This document shows positions 22,692-32,470 of a stretch of 64,000 nt of DNA, piece by piece. The stretch spans positions 1,240,001 through 1,304,000 of the forward strand of contig JAPEIS010000003.1 in NCBI GenBank assembly GCA_029531795.1, written 5' to 3'. The notes below the pieces were generated by a model. It saw only the letters and a program-made list of their open reading frames with translations, was not told the origin of the DNA and did not search any database. Each line of letters begins with the position of its first letter. Position 1 is the stretch's first letter. Position numbers and translations under genes: made by a program. The DNA comes from Sclerotinia nivalis. Its lineage: Eukaryota; Ascomycota; Leotiomycetes; Helotiales; Sclerotiniaceae.

Positions 22692-24721
22692 GGGGTGCGG
22701 TATGTGTAGGAATTATCATAATTTATCGAATCAAGGGGGTGAATGCTAGTTATGCGGATACACGAGGGTGATGCAAGAGCATAAGCAGGAAGGATTGGGT
22801 TGCGATTCTAGGTACGAAGGAGGATTGAAGTCTCGAGACTTCCCACTTTCAAAATGGATGATGGGATAGTGGATAACAGTTGGCGGTATATCATTGGAGA
22901 TATTCACACTGCGTTTCGCCTATGGACATTCTTCAGGGAGCTCATCCATCGAGACTCACGAGCAGGGACTTTATGGGACGTTTCTCTGCATGGTTGGATC
23001 TGAACAGAGATGGCTGGGAGATATCTTTTGGCACACCGAGATTCCTTTCATTTCTCCGGCCACTCTTCATACATCAAATCCCTCCACACAATCTGGATCT
23101 AACAATGGAGCCCGTTCCAATGCTCCTGGTCGGAAATCTCCTCGGGATCATACTTGGCCTGGAACTGGGTTGATCCCCTCAGGTCTATACATACAGAAGC
23201 TGAGGTTGATGAAGGTGTAGGAAGCAAAGACGTGAGAGATGACGTCAGTGACGCGGTGTTTTTGAGACACCAGGAATATTATGGAGGAAGAGACACAGAT
23301 ATACTATAATTTTCTAAACCAAAATACTATCCCAAAAGACTTGACGTGAAAATTATTGCAATCCTTGGAAAAGACGTACTGTATTGGTGACGAACTCAGT
23401 AGTAGTAGGTCCCCCGAACCCCTCACTGCCCACTCCTAACTACCCATCTTCGGCGAAAGTCAAAAGACATATACAAACTAGAGTAAGATGTATCTCGTAT
23501 ATCCAATGAATTCGTAATCGCACGACAATTACTATTTAAACACGCATTGTTTAATGAGAGTAGCATAAAGTCCTCACATATGGAGCGTCAATGTAAATCA
23601 TCTAGGCTGTGCTTGTTCTGATATTTACTCAATACCATTCACACACAAGTACTAGGTAGATTCTCAAAATCAAGACACAGGTAGGCTAAGTAGTGAGTGG
23701 GTAATGTACAGAGGTTAGATGAATGAGTATTCTTTGGCTAGAGCCTATTAATAAGAGGAAGTATCAAAGTACAACGTATAGGTTGCGATAATAGGGATTT
23801 CGTAGAGTGTTCTTCAATGTTTGAATGAGGATGGGGCTTCTTTACGGGGTCACTTTCGGCACTGTACTATATGAACATGCATTATAAAGCTCCCCAGCGT
23901 TCGAGTTTGGGGTTGGTGATTGAATGATTTCTTGGATTTATGATATACATTTCTTATGAATGCCTTCGATGTTCAAGATAGGTCATGTTTAAAATAATGA
24001 TTATATTTCCTTGTATGGTTGTTAGTTCCTGACGCGTATGAAGAAGCCGTGGTCCCCATTGGTGAGAAAGGTCGCTGATATCATCATTTCAATGCCTACT
24101 TTCAATTGAGTCTTTGTATAGACCAACAACAGATAGAATAGAAGCAAACAAATTACAACGAAACTGTATATTAATATCTTTCGATACTGCGGATATCATT
24201 TGTTCAATTCAATTCATAACAATGAAATGATGGATGATATCGATCAACTCTTTCTCGCATCACCCTAAGTACTCGCTTATCTATGCACCCCTGGAAATAA
24301 GGAGAAGTTGATGATCCACGATTCTCACTTCAGGCAAACACAGCAAGGCGTGAGCCGTGTGTTCAATTTTCATCAACCACAAATGCTGTAAGGAAAGAAC
24401 ATTGAATGAACCATTTTTATTATTTTTTTCTCGGCAATAATTAACACCTGCAATTGTTTCTCACCTTTGCCGCATTTCCATTAATTTCTAAGAAGGTACT
24501 AGCGTCAAACCTTTTTACAGATCACTTAATTCCCCATCAAAAAGAATCAAATTCCCTCCCGGATTTAGTTTTGATTTTTGATCTTCTATTTTATTAACAA
24601 CACAATTCCACCCACTACAACCTTTTTGATTTTACTACATCGGAATACCATCAATACATCGTCTTAAGACGCGTTTTATTATCAAAGATCAAAGAATACA
24701 CATCTTAATAACTATTTCATC
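22692..24721. other. Intergenic, including the histone H4 promoter and 5' leader
   Basis: Two overlapping frames at 22880-23220 lack any domain and I do not call them. Otherwise the sequence is AT-rich with no repeat or tRNA seen. The 200-300 bp before 24722 should hold the H4 promoter; no element was clear enough to name. Confidence 0.4.
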
Positions 24722-25377
<656 letters not shown>

Positions 25378-26586
25378 ACATTTCTCACCTTTTACCATCT
25401 TCGTCATGAAATCATTCGATACTCTCTCACATACTTTTCGACAATACACTCTCGATTATGGTTCTCGGTTGGGTTAGGATGGGCATATGTTACTTTTGAT
25501 AGTCTTTTATAGACGGTCTAGCATGCTGTTTACGGCAGGGTTTCGCTCTTATCTAACTCTTTTCCTGAATCATTATTTTCGACATTCGATTAAGTTTTCT
25601 ATTTCAACTGGTCTTGACATAACCATACATTCCTTGAGTTAAAAACTTTTTGATAGTCTATACCTTTGCTCGCTTTGGTATGTAAGACAGTCTAGCATCC
25701 TGTTTACGGGAGGAGTTTTCCTGGAAGTTATTGTTTTGTTCGGCGACACTTGATACCCCGCGGGTTGGGATTTGTGAGGAGGATTTATGATTGATGGCGC
25801 AAATACTTTCTGTTTTCTCTTTAGGCTGTTTAGCTTCATGGCGTTTTATGGATTTCTCCCTGGTACTGGACGGGTGTCTAGAGGGTTGAAGGAAGGAATG
25901 GATGGATGTGGGATCATGATCGAGCAGTTGTGTTAAAACGCATACATAGCATACGAGTGAATTATATGGTCGTGGACCGAATTGATATTATATCTTGAGA
26001 TCTTTGATGTTTGTAATGATGGCAATTCTAAAGTGAAGCTACATGTGAAAGTCTTCTGCTCTACCAGTTACAAGTCAAGCCGAAGCTGGCAAGGGCAAGT
26101 GCAAGCGTCCTAGCATCTTTGTACAGTGTACAGCTCACTCGATATATCACTAGACAGGTAGGTATTTCAACCATCAAGTTCAAACAGATAGATGTATTAA
26201 ATTGAATTGGATAGATTCATATTCATTTTCATTAAAGATAAAGTAAAGTAAAGTAAAGTAAAGTAAAGTAAAGTAAAGTCACGCGTCCATCCATCTCAAA
26301 CTTGAAGTTTATATCCGAGATCTTTATGGATCTATATCAATGATTCCTCGATTCTTCGACTCTTTGATTTCTCGTTTCCTTTCTGTTTATCTGTGTATCT
26401 TTTTGGGGGGTTTTGTAGGTTTTTTTTGGGGGGGGGGGAATGTTTTCTTGATCATTTCCTTTCTCGCTGATAATCTTTTACACTCTTTCATTCTCCCACT
26501 TGTCAATAATCTCTTCCTTTCTCACAGTCTCTTTCTCTTTCCCCCTCACCTCTATCTCCCCTCCACACCCCTCGCTCCATCACTCG
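25378..26586. other. H4 3' flank and simple repeats
   Basis: This holds the H4 3' region and two similar short blocks (agacggtctagcatgctgtttacgg near 25512 and agacagtctagcatcctgtttacgg near 25685, about 173 bp apart). A pentanucleotide array (AAAGT)n of about eight units lies at 26240-26280. T-run then G-run tracts lie near 26418-26438. No gene was found. Confidence 0.5.
26240..26280 (+). repeat. (AAAGT)n microsatellite, about 8 units
   Basis: The units are uninterrupted pentanucleotides. Such arrays are usually length-polymorphic. Confidence 0.9.
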
Positions 26587-27633
26587 CAGTTACCGTACCA
26601 AAAAGGAGGCGGGTAACGTGACTCCAAAAAGGTCTATATAACCACTCCGATTCAACCTAATTTAGAATAAAATGCGCAACTTGAACTTAATCATTTTGTA
26701 ACCGTTTCCGTCGTGTTTACTCTCGCTAATAATCTCTTGCTTTCTTTAGACCTCCTCTCTCTTCTCCTCTCTCTTCTCCTTTCTCACAATCTCTTTCTCT
26801 TCCACCATCTCTTTTTCCCCAACGTCTCAATCTCTGATACTCATTCACCCTCCCAAACACCCTCACATACTCATTCACCGCCCCAAACTCCCTCGCCAAC
26901 TCCCCCTCACCAGCAAAAAATACCACGCAAAATACATGCTCCACGATCCGTACCACGTCCATATCCACATCATTACCCAAATCACAAATGTCACGGGGAT
27001 TTTGCATGATTGAGAGCCGAGTTGCCACTGTTTGGCGCAGATGCAGAGGATGTAGAAGAGTGCGAAGATGAGGCTGGGGAGGATGACGAAGTAGTGCAGG
27101 AAGGGGGAGGTGGTGGTGGGGTCGAGGTAGGGGGGTGCGGAGCAGGGGTCTGTTGAGGGGGTGGTGCTTGGGGAGGGCGCTGGGAGGTGGACATTCTGTG
27201 GGGGTGAGGTTAGTTGGTTGGTTGGTGTGATGGATGGGGTTTAGGGTTGGATAACTGGATAAATGCATGTGAAAAGAAGAGTTGAATGCTAGATGCGGAA
27301 ATTACAACTACGTACCGGATGGTGAAGAGTATTATATAAACTAGGCGGCGTTCCTATGAGGAGCCATATAATGGTGTCGTGATAGTTGCAGTGGAGTTGT
27401 ACAATGGTTAATGGAACCTTTTTCTTTTCCGTGGACGTCATGGTTGGTGGTATGGATGTGGATGTAGGTGCCATAAATTGTAGTTTGGGGTTTGGTATAG
27501 TAAACACGACAGAAACAGTTATAAAATGATTAAATTGAAATTGTGCATTCTTTTCTAAACTAAATTGAATTGGAATGGTTATATAGATCCTTTTGGAATC
27601 ACATTACCTGCCTCCTTTTTGGTATGGTAACTG
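26587..27633. repeat. 135-bp inverted repeats enclosing a membrane-protein gene
   Basis: The left arm 26587-26721 and right arm 27499-27633 align inverted over 135 bp with no gap and about 20 differences (about 85 percent identity). Eighteen of the 20 are transitions, and in most the right arm (read inverted) has T or A where the left has C or G, the direction expected of RIP. Each arm begins cagttacc at its outer end and carries tctatataacca, a TATA-like box pointing inward. The right arm sits directly upstream of the gene on the minus strand. No target duplication is evident, so whether this is a mobile element or an inverted promoter duplication is open. Confidence 0.85.
26875..27474 (-). 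CDS. Small membrane protein enclosed by inverted repeats
   Basis: Two exons, 27316-27474 and 26875-27195, give 159 residues. The 120-nt intron has a gtacgt donor and a cag acceptor after a pyrimidine-rich tract. The start MAPTSTSIPPTMTSTEKKK is followed by LTIVQLHCNYHDTIIWLLIG (possible span 1), a Pro/Thr-rich loop, FLHYFVILPSLIFALFYILC (span 2), then VTFVIWVMMWIWTWYGSW running into MYFAWYFLLV (Trp-rich span 3, perhaps a re-entrant pair) and the end RGSWRGSLGR. No known family is recognised. Other frames over exon 2 give Pro/Ser-rich peptides that I consider shadows. A TATA-like box in the flanking repeat lies roughly 115 bp before the ATG. The splice phase and membrane pattern support it, but there is no homology evidence. 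Confidence 0.6.
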
Positions 27634-27874
27634 GTATCTTGGTATTTTAGCTTTTCTTCTGGGCGCGTTTTTATTGTGATAAATTTGTTGAGTTTGTGGT
27701 TAAATGAAATGGATCGACTTTTCGACTTTTCGACTTTTTTTGGTGTGTGCGTGGTAAGGAAGGAGATTTGGAAACATTTTTGGGGGGGGGGGGGGGAATT
27801 GGAGTTTGATAATGATGGAGAGGGGGAAGTTTATATGTCTTAGATAGAGTGGAGTGGAGGATGGGGATGGGGAT

Positions 27875-28552
27875 CCCTAAGGTACTTTCTGACTGTATAT
27901 GATGACTAGAATTTAGGTTATCAAATACGGTTTTCGTTGATGTACAAATACGGTATATTTGATTGCTCAAATGGATGAAAGTGTTACAGAACTGAACTCC
28001 CAAAATTGTATGGGAGGTTATAGTATACGGCAAAAGTGAATAGGGGGGCCTACAGGAAAGTGAAGCTATCTCTGTTTAGTTATTTCATTAACAAATCAAC
28101 GAGTTATGAATTCACTTTTGTTGTATATTATATTCTAATCATTCTAATCATTCATTATCCAACTATATTACGAAATCATTATTGCATTATTATATCGTTC
28201 AATTTTGGATTATATATAATAATTTCAAAAAATGAGTTATATAATATTTTTGAAGATTTTTTTCTTTAAATACTTTCAATATAAAAACGACGACGAGGGA
28301 ATAGGTGGTGAGGTTATATAACGAGGGTAGGTAGTGATTTCAAGGGAGCGAGCTAGAAAAGGGGGCTAATTCGATCGAAACGAGTTAGAAAATGATCGGA
28401 AAGGCTAGGAAAACCTTAATCTAGATATCATATACGGTCGAAACTCGAAGTTCTTTTTATAATAATCAAAATTCATAAAAATTCATCATATACAGATGAT
28501 CCGATTGTATATTATGTCAAAACCATCAAATACAGTCCAACAAGTACTTTAG
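27875..28552 (+). repeat. Dispersed repeat, copy B, with candidate terminal inverted repeats
   Basis: 27875-28030 is the second copy of the repeat at 8376. Its left end, ctaaggtactttctgactg at 27877 running on to tatatgatg, recurs inverted at 28524-28552 (ctaaagtacttgttggact then gtatttgatg on the opposite strand), with one small indel. The element would then be about 680 bp, non-coding and AT-rich inside. Copy A would be an internally shortened version. The flanks contain ggatcc on both sides, but that palindrome does not prove a target duplication. Confidence 0.6.
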
Positions 28553-30925
28553 TGTCATGGATCCAGATCAACACTACTCGATAGAGTTATAAACCCGTGA
28601 CATTTAGGGTAATCAAAAGATATGATTCCGATGATCAAAGAGTCATTACTGTATGGATACAAATATAAAGTTCTTGAATCATTGGGATGGGAGCGGGAGT
28701 TGAGTCAAACGAAGTTAATGACTCAAGATTGTACTTTTGTATCCTTAGCTGAGATCGATTGATTTTATTGAAGCTTAAACTTTTTTGGCTTTAAGTACTA
28801 TGAGTCCTTAGAGAAGAAGATATACGTTAATTGAATTTTTGTTGTTATTATATGAATGTGTATATTTCTTGTCACATTCATGAAGTGGGAGGGGGAGCTG
28901 ATTCAAATGATATCAAGTCCCAAGTTTGTGACTTTGAACCTCTAGCTGAGAATGACACATTGATGCATCGATACATCGTATCTTCCGTGCTTTGATCGAT
29001 AATTATCTATATAGCGCGGCAAACAGTCATCGTAATAGTGCTCCTGGGTCATTTTCTAATGGTAATATGAGATGTGTGGTGCCTGATGATCAAGGGCTGG
29101 TTTTATATTAGGAGGGATTAATTCTTCAGGCAAGAAAGGGTTTTTGTTGGTTTTTATGATTAACAAGAAACTCATCCAGTTCAAATCCATGTGTCACATT
29201 CAAATGAAGTATCTCCTGACATTGAAAATCTATATTGTCTATAGTTACGCGTTAGGCATGTGTGTCGTAATGAAAAGATGCCAGGAAATCACAGCCGTGA
29301 TTAGGATTTGGTTGTGTTTTCACACAGCGCTATTCTGTTCGACCTCAACAAACACACACTCCTTTCACTTCTCAATTGACAGAATCACACATTCAAACTC
29401 AAAGTCTAGGGTTAAATCGGTACATTATATTCATCTTCGATGACCGTGCATTGAACTGTTAGCTATCGTATTCAACAGAATTCTGACGGCATCACCCATC
29501 AAAGAAAAACGAGTCTTGGGATTATCCGCAGTTTTTAAAATGTGCAAACTATCCGGTTTTCTTATGGCAACTCTGAGCGACGGTCAAGCAATATTGACGC
29601 CAAGGCTTGTAGTTCAAGACATCGGCTTAGAACCTGCGAACCGCTCGCAATTGCAGCTACCAAAATTCATGAGCGTATAGTGTCTAGTCAAGAACTTCCA
29701 CTTATTTTCCAGGAGGCGGGATTGAAGTGTATAAGGCGTCGGCGATATTCATGGATCTCTGCCAGCATACGAAATCGCCACCAGGCCACATTAGTAAATT
29801 CACCCTTCCGATTCTCATTATGCACATACGATATTCCTGAAAAGAGGCCGCTTGGACCAAGGATAAACCGGTGAAATAGCACTTCGAGTGAATGAGCTTC
29901 ATCAGCAGCCGACCCACAAATCATATGCTGATCACGCTCAGTACCTCGAGACTCAGCAGTTGTGAGCGCCACTAGTAAGTACGAGCAATCAAAGTTATCA
30001 AGACTCATATTCCTGGTAAAATCAGGGAACTTAGCCAGAAGTGAGTACCCAAGCTTGCTTGTTGAGTATTTCATACCTGGACTCATATATTAGTATATGC
30101 AAAATTTAATATCTGAAATGTGTTGCTGCAAATAATGATATGTTTGAATATTAATCAAAACGCATGTTAGTTCTTGGGTTTCTGTATAAATGGATTCATC
30201 ACATAGATATTAGCCGCTTCATTGCTATGAATTTATTCACTTCATTGTTATGGCCGGCGCTGGCATGACTGTATGTGCGATTCATCATGATGTATCCATG
30301 ATGCATAGCTCAAATCTGTTAAGAGGCGAGTATGCAAATATGACAGGAGAAGGAGATATTCCTATTCTAGATGATTCACAAGGTCTGATGGTGAGTATCC
30401 TTCTAGTTCAACTGTCAATTTACTCTACTAAGGCAAGCCGATGGGATAGAATGGAGTGCTCTTTTTTCATCCTTCTAACGTTCTATAGCTATTATGCAAG
30501 AATTCAAATTCGTTGAGTCTTCGTGCATCTTAAAGTCTGTAAGAGGATATTCTATTGTGCGCTTGTTTTTCCATGATACACAAGCACCCCTAAATGAAGC
30601 TTATCTAACTAGGTTGAAGGAAAATGAGAGGAAGAGCTATCCTCGTCGATTTTACTATGCTGATTTGGAAGCGAGAGTCAAGGTCTCGCTACCCTTGGAG
30701 CGAGGTAACTCAAAGGGCCCAATAGATCATGATAGTATAAGCATTTGGCCTCAGGAGTTCATCGATTGATTTATTGTCGGTACGACCTTTCTAGTACAGA
30801 ACAATTTTATTTCAGATTTCAGATCACAATAGAAGACTGCTGCGTATGTTCAACTTGCCAAAATCGTAGCAACTGGCTTGTTTCTCCACATCTGACTTTA
30901 TATCACGATACTGACATATTTTTAG
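28553..30925. other. Intergenic, AT-rich, with weak coding signals
   Basis: There is no gene I can name. Frames near 30250-30770 plus look protein-like (ERKSYPRRFYYADLEARVKV; a 47-codon piece before a gtgagt donor at 30391) and may be 5' parts of the decayed ATPase gene or of another relic. The minus-strand frame 29688-30086 is listed separately. Confidence 0.35.
29688..30086 (-). CDS. Hypothetical 132-residue frame
   Basis: This is an ATG-started frame of 132 codons (start MSPGMKYSTSKLGYSLLAKF). It contains AADEAHSLEVLFHRFILGPS and EIHEYRRRLIHFNPASWK. The composition is protein-like, but no domain, splice support or repeat context confirms it. It lies in a decayed, repeat-rich area and may be part of a relic. 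Low confidence. Confidence 0.3.
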   Translation of the reverse strand: MSPGMKYSTSKLGYSLLAKFPDFTRNMSLDNFDCSYLLVALTTAESRGTERDQHMICGSAADEAHSLEVLFHRFILGPSGLFSGISYVHNENRKGEFTNVAWWRFRMLAEIHEYRRRLIHFNPASWKISGSS

Positions 30926-31443
30926 GCGCTTTTTGACGTGGATTGGGGTTTGATCACACCTGACGAGATTCTTAAGTGTCTCGCGACATCAAATCCCAAG
31001 GTCTTTTGAGAGAGAAAAATAAGCTGGAGGTTAGCACAGTATGGAAAAGACACACCATCTGATCCTCCCAATCAACTCTTTCAAACCTCACTCGGATGGT
31101 TCTTTGAAGGATTTGGACCACTTCTTCTAATTGGTATTATTCTCGATTTTCTTTCCTAGGAGCCTCTCGGAGATACCTAGCACAGCAAATCTAGCACTTG
31201 CTATTGTTCTCCTGGCCGTACTCTTTTGCGCGGACAACTTTCAACGCTTGACAAATTGAGTTTATCCAGACCAATGGCTTCAATTAATAGCATGTTCCCC
31301 GACAATTGTTTGTTATTGAGAGACGAAGCCCGAGTCATTGTTATAGCAAAATTGTCCCTTGGGACTCGCTTTATACAAAGGCTGGCAAGAGGCTTGCTTT
31401 TGATGTGCGATTTAGTGAAATATCTTGAACGCCGGGTTTGATT
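30926..31443 (+). pseudogene. P-type ATPase (IIC, Na+/K+-ATPase-like) pseudogene, 5' part
   Basis: Fragments read as the N-terminal third of a fungal Na+/K+-type ATPase: LITPDEILKCLATSNPKVF, then AQYGKDTPSDPPNQLFQTSL with GWFFEGFGPLLLIGIILDFL (M1 region), then MASINSMFPDNCLLLRDEAR in another frame (A-domain), then KAGKRLAFDVRF after a further shift. At least two frameshifts and several stops (near 31014, 31159 and 31429) break it. The last codons before 31443 continue on the far side of the retrotransposon (37236), so the gene was cut by that insertion. The ATPase was probably decaying already, because the damage lies on both sides. Family assignment rests on recalled motif order, not on a search. 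Confidence 0.75.
31439..31443 (+). repeat. Target-site duplication TGATT, left copy
   Basis: TGATT directly precedes the left LTR and recurs at 37236-37240 directly after the right LTR. Five-base duplications are normal for Ty1/copia integrases. It lies within the ATPase pseudogene. Confidence 0.85.
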
Positions 31444-31984
31444 TGTGAGAATTCCTAATAAGTTATTAAAACACTTAATAATATTTACCGAACCAATAGT
31501 TATATGATCACGTGATATATTAATAATATGATTTCATATTATTAAATTTTATTATTATATAAAATTTCGATCATATATCATATCAGAATGATTTATAATG
31601 GAATAGAATGAAATGGAAGCATATAGAATTTTCTTATTCTCAGATTGAATACTATTGGTTATTATTTCCTTTTATTATATAAAATGATTCTATAAGATTC
31701 GATTTAAATCGATCTTATTTATAATCATAGAATAGTGTAGAATCTCATTAAAATCTATAAATACGAAGATCTTCTTCAAAGAATTCTTCGAAAAAAAAAA
31801 AAAAAAAATAAGCAGATAAAAATTCAATATTCAATATATATATAATTCTGACTTCAATATTCTATTGTTCATATATTCGATCACTCCTAAGCTAAATACG
31901 ACTAAGTCTTCCACTATTATAATAAATAATATTATAGTATTATTATTATATTATTTATTATTATCCGATCAACCTCCTACGAGA
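31444..31984 (+). repeat. Left LTR, 541 bp
   Basis: It starts tgtgagaattcctaataag and ends ctcctacgaga. Compared with the right LTR it has an A-run of 18 instead of 14 and a second A-run of 5 instead of 6; I saw no other difference. The 3' end is not the canonical CA. Confidence 0.93.
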
Positions 31985-31997
31985 GGTTATGAGCCCG
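31985..31997 (+). other. Primer-binding site for a half initiator tRNA-Met
   Basis: ggttatgagccc begins at the first base after the LTR. Its complement, GGGCTCATAACC, is the anticodon arm of the eukaryotic initiator tRNA-Met (CAT anticodon). Priming from an internally cleaved initiator tRNA is known for Drosophila copia and yeast Ty5; the match to the tRNA is from memory. Confidence 0.75.
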
Positions 31998-32470
31998 GCT
32001 AGTCAAATACTAGCTTAAAAAGGGGTACTAGCTCGATTCAAAGCTATAATATTATAGCTATTGAGCTGTCGAATATCACTATATCGATATAATATCAATA
32101 TCATATTGAATTATTATCGAAATATACTAAAATAAACCCTAAGGCCTGCGTCCCTAAAGCTAAACCTAATTGAGTGAATAAAATTAGGTCCCTAGACGAT
32201 ATATTTAAGCTATACGCTACCCATAGCGGGTGATATATCAATTTCTTCATACCAAGGTGCCCTAGCTTATTTAGGCTTTATTTTATAAAGTTTAAAATAA
32301 AGATCTAATTTAAGAGGTGGCTGGTTTATTATACCGAAATCGATCTAATTTCGATATTAAATCGAATCACTATCGAATTCCATTCAAATTTTAATACTAA
32401 ATTCATCAAAATTAGTATTAATACTATACTAGATTAAAAGTCCATATAGCTTACGTATAAAAGCTTAAAA

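Noticed and set aside
22880..23220. Two overlapping frames after the sedlin gene
   Set aside because: No domain, overlapping frames in conflict, probably 3' flank.
26340..26621. Hydrophobic 93-codon frame
   Set aside because: It is driven by T-runs, G-runs and CT-rich low complexity; it crosses into the inverted-repeat arm.
26991..27194. Pro/Ser-rich 67-codon frame on the minus strand
   Set aside because: Alternative frame of the second exon of the membrane protein at 26875-27474; the spliced frame gives convincing membrane segments instead.
27671..28033. 120-codon minus-strand frame
   Set aside because: It lies over a dispersed repeat copy and a poly-G run; low complexity.
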